A DNA stretch of 64,000 nucleotides from Acidimicrobiales bacterium (GTDB lineage: Bacteria; Actinomycetota; Acidimicrobiia; Acidimicrobiales; JACCXE01): contig DASZWD010000030.1 of assembly GCA_035546775.1 (NCBI GenBank), forward strand, positions 143,526 through 207,525, given 5' to 3'. A program made the position numbers and the translations under genes. Shown here piece by piece: positions 8,214 through 16,154 of the stretch. Position 1 is the stretch's first letter. Every line of letters starts with the position of its first letter. The notes under the pieces are model-generated. The model saw nothing but the letters and a program-made list of their open reading frames with translations. It searched no databases and was not told the origin of the DNA.

Positions 8214-8570
8214 TCAGCGTTTGCCGCGCTTCTTCTTGAACTTGGGCAGGATGCCCTTGCTCTTCTTCGCTTCGGCGGCTCGATGCTCGGCGAGGACGTC
8301 GGCTCCGATGTCGTTGATGACGTCTTCGGCCATGTCGAGCAGCGCCGCGATCTCCTCGGGGTCGCCCGCTGGCTCAGCCGGTTTGGGGGCGGTGTCGGCC
8401 AGCTTGCCCTGCGTCCAGCCGGCGTCCCACGTGCGCCGCTCGAAGCGAGCGCAGTCTTCGGGGCATTTCCACGGCGCCTCGGGCGCGAGGTCGAGCCGGC
8501 ACATGCGCACGATCTCGCCGTTGCCGTACGTCCGGGTGGCGTAGTGCTTGCAGTCCTCCCGCATTGCCAT
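8214..8570 (-). CDS. Small cysteine-containing conserved hypothetical protein
   Basis: A 118-residue protein not recognised as a named family. Cysteines sit at about positions 7, 24, 36 and 40 (CKHYATRTYGNGEIVRMCR ... KCPEDCARFE), a spacing that could bind a metal. A highly charged, Lys-rich tail (KFKKKRGKR) follows an acidic helix. The gene is just upstream of the HAD phosphatase on the same strand with an 18-base gap, so they may be co-transcribed. The start may be two codons downstream (MREDC). No function is proposed. Confidence 0.6.
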   Translation of the reverse strand: MAMREDCKHYATRTYGNGEIVRMCRLDLAPEAPWKCPEDCARFERRTWDAGWTQGKLADTAPKPAEPAGDPEEIAALLDMAEDVINDIGADVLAEHRAAEAKKSKGILPKFKKKRGKR

Positions 8571-8902
8571 GGCTCCATGGTCTCACATGACATCTGAGCC
8601 CAAACAGCAGCGCGTCGCCGCGTCGAAAGCCATCAGGTTTGGGACCTCTGGCAGTGAAGCAGCGGACGCGTCGTACGCCGGTCGGCCGCGCCAGCGTCCC
8701 CCCTTGTTGGTGCCCTGCGCCTCTACTGCCGGACTCGTGTGGGCCGTACTCCTTGAGCATGCCGGAGAGAAAACCGGTGGGGCGATGCACAGATCTGCGG
8801 ACCGCGCAGCGGTCGCCACTGGTCCGCAAGGAGCGAATGGCGAGACCGACGCCTCGACACCACGCAGCGGGAGTCGCTGCCCTTTGGAAACGGAGACAAC
8901 TC
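8571..8902 (+). promoter_or_regulatory. 332-base gap with structured leader upstream of the TasA-like gene
   Basis: No credible gene was found here. Several hairpins are visible. TGCGGACC (8796-8803) pairs with GGTCCGCA (8821-8828). GGCGA (8781-8785) could instead pair with TCGCC (8813-8817), which would disrupt the first stem. GCAGCG (8864-8869) pairs with CGCTGC (8875-8880) just before the GGAG ribosome-binding site at 8892. Alternative pairings near a start codon resemble a regulatory leader, but no known riboswitch consensus matched. Confidence 0.4.
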
Positions 8903-9523
8903 ATGAACCGAAAGATTCTGTGGTCTGGTCTCGCGATCGCGGTCGCAGCGACCACGATTGGTGCGGGAGCTTTCGCCACGTACGTCGACTCGGATACGTC
9001 GGCACAGGTCGACGTGACGGCCGGCACGCTCAAGCTCGAAGTCGGTGGCAGTGCCGCGACGGTTGACTACGACGTCGCCAACGCCTATCCCGGTTCCGAC
9101 ACTGGAGTGGGCCACGGCTTCGTCCTCCAGAACACCGGGACCCTGCCCGGCAACCTGCACGTTTACCTCGTGAAGGACGCTGACGCGGAGAACGGCATGG
9201 TCGATCCCGAGACCGACGCGCCCGACACGGACCCAGTCGGCGGCGAGATCGACAACTGGCTCAAGGTCAACGTCGACGGCAACTCGTTCGGCTATGGCGG
9301 CACGGTCCCATCGATGGGACTCGACACCCTGGCCGTCGGTGGCTCCGAAGAGATCACCGACCTGATCTGGGGTCCTCACCCGATTCTGATCCCGGCCGGA
9401 GACCAGTACCCGGCTGCTCCCTTCGAGTTGTGGTTCGGATGGAAGATCTCGGATGACGCGACCAACCAGATCCAATCGGACTCGCTGTCGTTCCATCTCG
9501 AGTTCGTGTTGGAACAGGCCTGA
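8903..9523 (+). CDS. TasA/camelysin-like secreted fibre protein with SipW-type signal peptide
   Basis: A 206-residue exported protein of the TasA/CalY (camelysin) type. The signal peptide MNRKILWSGLAIAVAATTIG ends near GAFA and is followed by the family pattern of Asp/Ser/Thr then TAGTLKLEVGG. The C-terminus reads TNQIQSDSLSFHLEFVLEQ, matching the closing strand of TasA-type domains. TasA proteins form extracellular fibres in Bacillus biofilms and camelysin has been linked to surface proteolysis. The ATG has a clear GGAG site seven bases upstream. A SipW-type peptidase, the expected processing enzyme, is encoded next. It is the first gene of a four-gene operon. Confidence 0.82.
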   Translation: MNRKILWSGLAIAVAATTIGAGAFATYVDSDTSAQVDVTAGTLKLEVGGSAATVDYDVANAYPGSDTGVGHGFVLQNTGTLPGNLHVYLVKDADAENGMVDPETDAPDTDPVGGEIDNWLKVNVDGNSFGYGGTVPSMGLDTLAVGGSEEITDLIWGPHPILIPAGDQYPAAPFELWFGWKISDDATNQIQSDSLSFHLEFVLEQA

Positions 9524-9531
9524 CCCTTCAC

Positions 9532-9568
9532 GGTGGCCCGAGCGGTCGTAGCGACCGCTCGGGTCACC
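9532..9568 (+). terminator. Strong 17-base stem-loop between tasA-like and sipW-like genes
   Basis: CCCGAGCGGTCG (9537-9548) pairs perfectly with CGACCGCTCGGG (9552-9563) across a TAG loop. The stem extends outward with GGTG/CACC and one G-T pair. No run of T follows. It sits inside the operon, so it may act as an attenuator or RNA-stabilising 3' end that raises the amount of the first gene's product over the downstream ones. Confidence 0.6.
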
Positions 9569-9582
9569 GGACGGTGCCCGTG

Positions 9583-10464
9583 ATGCGTAAAGCCACGAGA
9601 CTTCTCACGATTGCAGCACAAGCGCTGGCGGTTGCGGCTGCCCTGACGGCGCTCACCATCCTGGTCGTGCCGCGCGCGTTCGGATGGCGGCTCGTCGACG
9701 TCCTGTCGGGGAGCATGACGCCGACCTATCCCGCTCGCTCGGTTCTGGCACTCGAGGCGGTGAACCCGTCACGCGTCCGCGCCGGTGACGTCATCGCGTT
9801 CCATCGCGGCGACGATCCCCGCACGCTTGTGACCCACCGCGTGGTGCGGGTTCAGCACTCCGGCGGACAACTCAGCTTCGTCACGAAAGGCGATGCCAAC
9901 AGCGACGCCGATCGGGACCCGGTACCGGCCAGCGAACTACGCGGACGCGTCGTCTTCGGCGCCCCGCATCTGGGGTGGCTGGTCCAGACGGTCCACACTC
10001 CGGCCGGATACGCCGGACTGCTGCTGTTCCCCGGCATGCTGGTCATCGCCAACGAAATCGGCTCGATCCGCCGCGAACTGCGCGGCGGCGCCTCGGCGGG
10101 CGAGGCGGGCGCGGACGGCACGACTCGGCAAGTTCTCTTGGCGACGATCGCCGCCGACTGGACGCAACTGCTCAGCATCGCCGATCTCACCACGCGAGCG
10201 GGGGGCAGCATCGAAGTGGTCGGACCGGCGTCGATCACGGTCGCGCTCGTGGCGGAGCCGGCGCGGGTCCGCGCGTTCGAAGAGGCGTTGCAGCGCTATG
10301 GCGTTGTCGCCTCGGCGAAGTCCCGAGCCGTCACCGTGCCCGCGCCGGCAGGGCTCGGCGATGACGTCGACGGCTCGACCGCCGCCCGACTCGACCTCGG
10401 AATGAAGACCATGGCCGTCGCCTTGCGCACCAACCACGGGTCGGCCGCGGGAGAGGAAGAGTGA
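9583..10464 (+). CDS. SipW-type signal peptidase I with unusual C-terminal domain
   Basis: A 293-residue membrane serine protease. An N-terminal membrane segment (about 7-30) is followed by the catalytic Ser box VLSGSMTPTYP, the catalytic His in THRVVRV (the Ser/His pair of ER-type and SipW-type peptidases), and TKGDANSDAD. A second membrane segment lies near YAGLLLFPGMLVIANEIG (about 143-162). The remaining roughly 120 residues are extra. They include IEVVGPASITVALVAEPARV and YGVVASAKSRAV, which resemble the C-terminal domain of acetolactate synthase small subunits. It should cleave the TasA-like proteins beside it. Start could also be GTG 9574 or 9580. Confidence 0.8.
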   Translation: MRKATRLLTIAAQALAVAAALTALTILVVPRAFGWRLVDVLSGSMTPTYPARSVLALEAVNPSRVRAGDVIAFHRGDDPRTLVTHRVVRVQHSGGQLSFVTKGDANSDADRDPVPASELRGRVVFGAPHLGWLVQTVHTPAGYAGLLLFPGMLVIANEIGSIRRELRGGASAGEAGADGTTRQVLLATIAADWTQLLSIADLTTRAGGSIEVVGPASITVALVAEPARVRAFEEALQRYGVVASAKSRAVTVPAPAGLGDDVDGSTAARLDLGMKTMAVALRTNHGSAAGEEE

Positions 10465-11174
10465 TGAAACGGATACGCGTCGGAGCCGCGCTGGCCACGA
10501 TCGCACTCGCCGCGCTCTATGGAGTTCCCGGAGCACCGGCCCGAGCAGCGGAGAGCGCTGCGTGGCTTTCGATCCCGGGCGCCCCGCCGTTATTCCACCT
10601 CAGCGGCATCGCCCCCGGGCAGGGAGAAGCCGCCACGTTCACGGTGACGAACCCGAACGCGTTCCCGGTCGAATTCGCGCTCGCGGTCCGTGATCTGCGT
10701 TCCGACGACCGCGGCTGCGACCGTCCCGAGAAGCAAGCGGGCGATACGACTTGCGGGCTGGGCGGCGGCGAGTTGCAGAACGACTTGCAGCTGTCGCTGT
10801 CCGTGCCCGACGACAGCGACCGCGCGGTGCACGTCGACACCCTCGACGACTGGAGCGACCAGTACGCCGTCGACTCCGTCCCTCTCGCCGCGCAAGAGTC
10901 GCGCACCTACGCGGTTGCCGACCTCTTGCCTCGCAGCTCCACCAACCTCACGCAGTCCGACCTGGTCTCGTTCGTGTTCGAGATGCGCATCGAGGAGGTG
11001 GCCGGTGGCACCAGCGTGGCGGGAGCCCAGATCACCCGCGTGCAAGGCACGCCCGCGCTCGGCGCGACAGGCCTCGACGTGAAGAGGCTCGTCGCCCCCG
11101 CATTAGAACTGATCGCCGCCGGGCTCGTACTGGTCGTGATCCAACAGATCCGCCTGACGAGGAGGCACACGTGA
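10464..11174 (+). CDS. Second TasA-like protein with C-terminal membrane anchor and degenerate sorting signal
   Basis: A 236-residue exported protein with a signal peptide ending near APARAA. The segment STNLTQSDLVSFVFEMRIEE copies the closing signature of the first TasA-like protein, so both share the fold. The C-terminus has LGATG, a hydrophobic helix (about LELIAAGLVLVVIQQIRL) and the basic tail RLTRRHT. This is the architecture of a sortase signal, but with LGATG in place of LPxTG. It may anchor or nucleate the fibre. The ATG overlaps the upstream stop (TGATG) and follows GAGAGGAAGAG. Two in-frame TTA codons (10590, 11103) are notable in this GC-rich setting. Confidence 0.68.
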   Translation: MKRIRVGAALATIALAALYGVPGAPARAAESAAWLSIPGAPPLFHLSGIAPGQGEAATFTVTNPNAFPVEFALAVRDLRSDDRGCDRPEKQAGDTTCGLGGGELQNDLQLSLSVPDDSDRAVHVDTLDDWSDQYAVDSVPLAAQESRTYAVADLLPRSSTNLTQSDLVSFVFEMRIEEVAGGTSVAGAQITRVQGTPALGATGLDVKRLVAPALELIAAGLVLVVIQQIRLTRRHT

Positions 11175-11707
11175 TGCGTTGGCACCGTTCGCTCATCGCG
11201 ATGACTTCCGTCGCCGCCGCCGGTGCGCTGATGTGCGGGACGTTTGTCTACGCGCGACTTGGCGACCGGGACTCGACCGCCACCTACAGCATCACGGCCG
11301 GGACCTGGACGCCATCACCCCCGCCCGAGTGCGCAGGGATGGTGTTCACCCACGTCATCACCGGTACCGGGGGCGATGACGTGCTCTACGGCACCGTTCA
11401 CGCCGATCTCATATTCGGATTCGGGGGCAACGACGTCATTCACGGCGGCAATCAGGACGACTGCATCGTCGGCGGACTCGGCGACGACACGCTCTACGGC
11501 GGCAACGGGAAGGACGTGCTGATCGGAGGCAACGGCGGCGACGTTCTCAACGGAGAAAACGGCAAAGATCGTCTCTTCGGCGGTGACGGCGACGACGTTC
11601 TCGATGGCGGGAACGCCCCGGACTTCCTCGACGGTGGTCAAGGCACCGACGCCTGCTCCTCTGCGCCTGGACCGGACGCCGTGCTCAACTGCGAGCAGCC
11701 CGTGTAG
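11174..11707 (+). CDS. Small secreted RTX (hemolysin-type) calcium-binding protein
   Basis: A 177-residue protein. The exported N-terminus has a hydrophobic core (SLIAMTSVAAAGALMCGTFV) and then DSTATYSITAGTW, which mirrors the first TasA-like protein's DTSAQVDVTAGTL, so it looks like another SipW substrate. Residues from about 60 to 165 hold roughly eight RTX nonapeptides of the GGxGxDxLx type (for example GGNGKDVLIGGNGGDVLNG), which fold into a calcium-binding beta roll. No catalytic domain is present. The ATG overlaps the upstream stop and has AGGAGG eight bases before it. It closes the operon and is likely a calcium-dependent component of the surface structure. Confidence 0.8.
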   Translation: MRWHRSLIAMTSVAAAGALMCGTFVYARLGDRDSTATYSITAGTWTPSPPPECAGMVFTHVITGTGGDDVLYGTVHADLIFGFGGNDVIHGGNQDDCIVGGLGDDTLYGGNGKDVLIGGNGGDVLNGENGKDRLFGGDGDDVLDGGNAPDFLDGGQGTDACSSAPGPDAVLNCEQPV

Positions 11708-11728
11708 GTGCGCCGGCCACGAGACCGG

Positions 11729-12685
11729 CTACAGCCCCGACTCGTACAGACGCCGGATGGCGGATTCGATGTCGGGCTCCTCGATCGTCAACTCGACGAT
11801 CTCGGCGGCGGCGGCGACCCCGGCGATGACCGCCGCCGCCGACGCCTCCGAGCGCTTGAACGCGAAGCGCTGGCGCGTCCCTTCGACCGACACCAGCCGC
11901 GTGCCCGGCACCGTCAGCGGCGGCGACTCGGCGGCGAGGTCGACGACCAGCGTTCGTTCCTCTCCCAGCCGCTCGATCACCTCGACCAGCCCGCCGTCGA
12001 ACAGCAACCGGCCGTGGTCGATGATCATCACCCGCTGGCACAGGTGCTCGATGTCGTCGAGGTCATGCGTCGTCAGCAGCACGGTGGTGCCCCGCTCGGC
12101 GTTGCGCTTCGCCAGGAACTCACGCACCCGCGCCTTGCTCACCACGTCGAGACCGATGGTCGGCTCGTCGAGGTAGAGGATCGCGGGGTCGTGCAGCAGC
12201 GACGCGGCGATGTCGCCGCGCATGCGTTGGCCGAGCGAGAGCTGCCGTACGGGGACCGGCAGCAGCGCGTCCAGGTCGAGGAGGTCGACGAGTTCGTCGA
12301 GGGTGGCGCGATAGTCGGCGTCGCCCACCTTGTAGACGCGCCGCAACAGGTCGAAGCTGTCGGCCAGGGGGAGGTCCCACCACAGCTGCGTGCGCTGGCC
12401 GAACACGACGCCGACCTGGCGCGCCACCTCCGTCCGCCGGCGCGACGGGTCGAGGCCCAGCACGCGCACGTCACCGTGCGACGGCACGAGGATGCCGGTC
12501 AGCATCTTGATCGTCGTGGACTTCCCGGCGCCGTTCGGCCCGATGTAGCCGACCATCTCACCCGGTTCGACGGCGAAGTGCAGATCGGAAACGGCCACGA
12601 CGTTCTCGACGCGCCGCCGCAGTCGCCCGGCACGGCGGCGGACACGGAACGTCTTGCCCAAACCCTCGGCGGTGATGACGGCCAT
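11729..12685 (-). CDS. ABC-2 type exporter ATPase (COG4586 type)
   Basis: A 318-residue nucleotide-binding subunit. Walker A is GPNGAGKSTT, the signature is LSLGQRMRGDIAASLL, and Walker B is ILYLDEPTIGLD followed by the H-loop LTTHDLDDI. It is the last gene of a three-gene operon whose two upstream genes encode permeases; start and stop codons overlap by one base at 12685. The trio matches the widespread COG4586-COG4587-COG3694 export system, whose substrate is not known. Confidence 0.85.
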   Translation of the reverse strand: MAVITAEGLGKTFRVRRRAGRLRRRVENVVAVSDLHFAVEPGEMVGYIGPNGAGKSTTIKMLTGILVPSHGDVRVLGLDPSRRRTEVARQVGVVFGQRTQLWWDLPLADSFDLLRRVYKVGDADYRATLDELVDLLDLDALLPVPVRQLSLGQRMRGDIAASLLHDPAILYLDEPTIGLDVVSKARVREFLAKRNAERGTTVLLTTHDLDDIEHLCQRVMIIDHGRLLFDGGLVEVIERLGEERTLVVDLAAESPPLTVPGTRLVSVEGTRQRFAFKRSEASAAAVIAGVAAAAEIVELTIEEPDIESAIRRLYESGL

Positions 12686-13500
12686 CAGCTACCCGTGCTC
12701 CGGTAGTGCCGCAGCCCCGTGCGCCACGCCGCCGCCGCCGCCACGGACACGGCGACGGCGACGAGCGGGCTCGCGAAAGAGATCCACGCCGGGGCGCCAA
12801 GCCGATCGGTGCGCCCCAGCACGTAGACCGCCGGGAAGTAGTTGGCGAACGCGATCGGCACCCCGAAGGCGAGCACGCGGCGCAGTATGCCGCCGTAGAC
12901 CGCCAGCGGGTACTCAGCGAGGAACGCGCCGCCGTAGGTGACGGCGTTTGCCGCCTCGCGGGCGTCGACCCACCAGAAGCACAAGCACGTCGCCAGCACC
13001 CACACGGCACCGAAGATCGCAGCCGCGCTCAGCAGGGACACGACGAGCATCGCGGCGCGCGTAACCGTCCAGTGAATCGGCGCGGCGACGCAACCGATGA
13101 CCAGCACCGTCAGGCCCTCGAGCACCTTGCCGATGCGGCGCAACGAGAACTCGTCCGCGATCACCTGCACCATCGGCGAGGCCGGCCGCAGCAGGAACCG
13201 GTCGAGGCTGCCCTCGCGCACGTGAATCTGTACCGCCTCGATGGCCGAGACGAACAGGTCGGCCAAGGCGAAACCGAGATTGCCGAGGCCGTAGAGGAAC
13301 GCCACCTCGCCCACGGTCCAGCCCTTCAGTGAGTGCACGTTGGTGAACACGATGAGGACGGCGATGAAGTCCAGCGCCGTGATCAAGAACTGGCTCAGGG
13401 TGAACAACACGAAGCTGACGCGGTATTCGAGGTCGGACCGCAACCGCGCGCCGGCGAGGATGCGGTAGGTGCCGACGGCGCTGCGCACCGCCTCAACCAC
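12685..13500 (-). CDS. ABC-2 type permease (COG3694-like)
   Basis: A 271-residue integral membrane protein with about six hydrophobic segments, for example VSFVLFTLSQFLITALDFIA and AAMLVVSLLSAAAIFGAVWV. The stretch VREGSLDRFLLRPASPMVQV is typical of this permease family. It overlaps the upstream permease by eight bases and meets the ATPase gene at 12685, so the three are translationally linked. It should form the membrane channel with its partner. Confidence 0.8.
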   Translation of the reverse strand: MVEAVRSAVGTYRILAGARLRSDLEYRVSFVLFTLSQFLITALDFIAVLIVFTNVHSLKGWTVGEVAFLYGLGNLGFALADLFVSAIEAVQIHVREGSLDRFLLRPASPMVQVIADEFSLRRIGKVLEGLTVLVIGCVAAPIHWTVTRAAMLVVSLLSAAAIFGAVWVLATCLCFWWVDAREAANAVTYGGAFLAEYPLAVYGGILRRVLAFGVPIAFANYFPAVYVLGRTDRLGAPAWISFASPLVAVAVSVAAAAAWRTGLRHYRSTGS

Positions 13501-14287
13501 CCTGGATCACCACCCGGCGCGTGGCCCGCGTCGTCACGTAGCGACCGACGAGGAACAGCACCGCGGCCCACGCCACCTGTTGGCCGACGCGGCCGGCGGC
13601 GGCGGCCCCCGTGACCTTGCCCATCCACACGTCGGCCGGCGTCTGGATCATCCCGGCGAAGGGCAGCGCCCGCACCGTCGGCTCGAGCCAGTGCGGGAAG
13701 AACGACAGCGGCGCGGTGTTACCCGACCCGAACATGATGAGCGTGACCGCCAGCTGGGTCGTGCCGCGGATGTCGAGCAGCCAGAACGACGTCAGGCTGA
13801 CGAGGTAGCGCACGCCGAAGGAGATGAGCAGCGCGGCGTACATCGACAGCGCGAACAGCGCGGCGACGCCGAAGCTCGCCGGCCAGCGCACCCCGTAGAC
13901 GAGCGCGCCGACAGCGACGATCGGCGCGAAGCGACCGACGAGCTGAAACGTGGCCCGGCCGCTGTCGAAGGCGAGCCACCACGTCTGGAAGTCCGACGGC
14001 CGGTAGAAGTCGGTGACGATGTCGCCGGTGCGCACGCGGTTGCTGATCTCTTCGATGCCTGAGAACGCCGAGAGGAACGCCAGCATCCCCTGCGAGATGA
14101 ACGTAAAGGTGACGACGTCGCGCACGTCGTAGCCGCCGGCGCCCGGATGCGTTTTCACGACTGCGATGAACACGGCGGCACGGATCATCCCGAACACCGA
14201 ATTGGTGAAGATGCCGGCGACGGTGGCGGCGCGGTAGGTCGAGAACCGCCGGAAGCTCCGCCGCGCCACCTCCACGTACACCCGCAC
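13493..14287 (-). CDS. ABC-2 type permease (COG4587-like), first gene of exporter operon
   Basis: A 264-residue membrane protein with about six hydrophobic segments. It opens RRSFRRFSTYRAATVAGIFT and contains RVRTGDIVTDFYRPSDFQTW, the arrangement of the COG4587 permease. A GTG start at 14287 is used. It leads the exporter operon and lies 21 bases from a divergent lipoprotein gene. Confidence 0.8.
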   Translation of the reverse strand: MRVYVEVARRSFRRFSTYRAATVAGIFTNSVFGMIRAAVFIAVVKTHPGAGGYDVRDVVTFTFISQGMLAFLSAFSGIEEISNRVRTGDIVTDFYRPSDFQTWWLAFDSGRATFQLVGRFAPIVAVGALVYGVRWPASFGVAALFALSMYAALLISFGVRYLVSLTSFWLLDIRGTTQLAVTLIMFGSGNTAPLSFFPHWLEPTVRALPFAGMIQTPADVWMGKVTGAAAAGRVGQQVAWAAVLFLVGRYVTTRATRRVVIQGG

Positions 14288-14308
14288 AGGCGTCAGTACC
14301 GTAGCGAC

Positions 14309-14731
14309 ATGCGACGACTGGCAGTGGCGGTTTTGTGTGTGCTCGCGCTCGGGGCGTGTGGCAAGAACGACAAGAAGGACTCGTCAGGTACGGCGACGAC
14401 GGTGACGACGACCGCGTCGACGACGAGTACGAGCACGACGATTCCGAGCGGCCCGGCCCAGACACCGCAGGGCGCCGCCGACGGCCTCTACGGCGCGTGG
14501 GTGGGCAACAACCAGGACGACGCGTCGCGCTACGCCAAGCCGCAGGCGATCACCAAGCTGTTCGCCCACCCGTACTCGTCGGCGACGAAGTACGACCGCC
14601 AGCCGTGCACGCCCGTCGGTGGGCAGTTCAACTGCGTGTGGACCTACGAGGGCGGCTCGTTGCAGATGACGGTCGAGAACTGGCCGGGCGGCGGCTACGT
14701 CGTCGACAGCATCATTTACGTGGCGGACTAG
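14309..14731 (+). CDS. Small lipoprotein of unknown function
   Basis: A 140-residue putative lipoprotein. The signal peptide [17 protein letters not shown] ends in a lipobox (LGAC), followed by a Lys/Asp patch and a Thr/Ser-rich linker. The mature domain contains two cysteines ([18 protein letters not shown]) that could form a disulfide. No family was recognised. It is divergent from the ABC-2 operon. Its stop TAG overlaps the stop of sufB on the other strand within the shared CTAG. Confidence 0.7.
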   Translation: MRRLAVAVLCVLALGACGKNDKKDSSGTATTVTTTASTTSTSTTIPSGPAQTPQGAADGLYGAWVGNNQDDASRYAKPQAITKLFAHPYSSATKYDRQPCTPVGGQFNCVWTYEGGSLQMTVENWPGGGYVVDSIIYVAD

Positions 14732-16134
14732 CCGATCGAGCCTTCCATCTGGAGTTCGATCAACCGGGACCACTCCACGGCGTACTCCATCGGCAGCGTC
14801 TTGGTGATCGGCTCGATGAAGCCGTTCACGATCATGCCCATCGCCTGCTCTTCGGACAGGCCGCGGCTCATCAGATAGAAGAGCTGCTCCGAGCCGATCT
14901 TCGACACGGTGGCCTCGTGACCGATCGCAGCGTCGCGCTCGCCCACTTCCATGTACGGATAGGTGTCGGACTGGCTGTCCTCGTCGAGCAACAGGGCGTC
15001 GCAGCGGACGAAGCTCTTGGAGTTCGTCGCGCCCTCGTCGACGTGGACGAGGCCGCGGTACGTGGTGCGTCCACCGTCCTTCGAGATCGACTTCGAGATG
15101 ATGGTGGACGTGGTCTCCGGCGCGCAGTGGTACATCTTGGCTCCGGTGTCCTGCCACTGATCGGCGCCCGCATAGGCCACCGACAGCACCTCACCCGACG
15201 CCTTCGGACCCATGAGGTACACCGACGGGTACTTGATCGTGCGCTTCGAGCCGATGTTGCCGTCAATCCATTCGACGTGGGCGCCCTCTTCGGCACGGGC
15301 TCGCTTCGTCACGAGGTTGTAGACGTTGTTCGACCAGTTCTGGATCGTGGTGTACGTGATGCGCGAGTGCGGCTTGGCGATGAGTTCGACGACCGCCGAG
15401 TGCAGCGAGTCGGTGTCCTTGGCGTACACCGGCGCCGAGCAGCCCTCGATGTAGTGCACCTGCGCGCCTTCGTCGGCGATGATCAGCGTGCGCTCGAACT
15501 GGCCGGCGTTTTCCGAGTTGATCCGGAAGTACGCCTGCAGCGGTAGCTCGCAATTCACACCCGGCGGCACGTAGATGAACGAGCCACCCGACCAGACCGC
15601 CGAGTTGAGGGCGGCGAACTTGTTGTCGCCCGGTGGGATGACGGTGCCGAAGTACTGCTTGAGCAGTTCCGGATACTCCCGCAGCGCCGTGTCCATGTCG
15701 CAGAAGATGATCCCCTGCTTCTCGAGGTCTTCGCGGTTGCGGTGGTAAACCACTTCGCTCTCATATTGTGAGGTGACGCCGGCGAAGTAGCGCTGCTCGG
15801 CTTCGGGAATCCCGAGCTTCTCGTAGGTCTGCCGCATCTGTTCGGGCAGCTCGTCCCAGTCGTCGGTGACCTGCTCCGTCGGCTTGATGTAGTAGTAGAT
15901 GTCGTCGAAGTCGATGTTCGGGATGTGGTCGGCGAACCACGCCGCCATCGGCTTCTTGTCAAAGCGCTGGAGCGACTTCAGCCGGAACTTGGTCATCCAG
16001 TCCGGCTCGCCCTTCCACCACGAGATGTCCTTGACGACGTTCTCGCTCAGGCCCTTGGCCGGCTTGAAGACGTAGTTCTCCGCGTCGCTCCAGCCCAGCG
16101 CGTACTTACTGAGGTTGAGCTCTTCAATCGCCAC
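14728..16134 (-). CDS. sufB: SufB, Fe-S cluster assembly scaffold subunit
   Basis: A 468-residue SufB, the core of the SufBC2D scaffold for iron-sulfur clusters. Conserved segments include [33 protein letters not shown], the Cys region [15 protein letters not shown] and [16 protein letters not shown]. The GTG start has GGAGG seven bases upstream. It stands alone here: the rest of the suf genes lie 13 kb away on the same strand, separated by transport, surface-operon and lipid genes. Directly upstream is an AT-rich promoter with an inverted repeat, so it probably has its own regulation. Confidence 0.95.
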   Translation of the reverse strand: MAIEELNLSKYALGWSDAENYVFKPAKGLSENVVKDISWWKGEPDWMTKFRLKSLQRFDKKPMAAWFADHIPNIDFDDIYYYIKPTEQVTDDWDELPEQMRQTYEKLGIPEAEQRYFAGVTSQYESEVVYHRNREDLEKQGIIFCDMDTALREYPELLKQYFGTVIPPGDNKFAALNSAVWSGGSFIYVPPGVNCELPLQAYFRINSENAGQFERTLIIADEGAQVHYIEGCSAPVYAKDTDSLHSAVVELIAKPHSRITYTTIQNWSNNVYNLVTKRARAEEGAHVEWIDGNIGSKRTIKYPSVYLMGPKASGEVLSVAYAGADQWQDTGAKMYHCAPETTSTIISKSISKDGGRTTYRGLVHVDEGATNSKSFVRCDALLLDEDSQSDTYPYMEVGERDAAIGHEATVSKIGSEQLFYLMSRGLSEEQAMGMIVNGFIEPITKTLPMEYAVEWSRLIELQMEGSIG

Positions 16135-16154
16135 TGCAACGCCTCCGAATTTCC

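Noticed and set aside
8761..8902. Possible c-di-GMP-I (GEMM) riboswitch before the TasA-like gene
   Set aside because: The stems do not carry the conserved core sequences of that class on either strand, so only a generic structured leader is reported.
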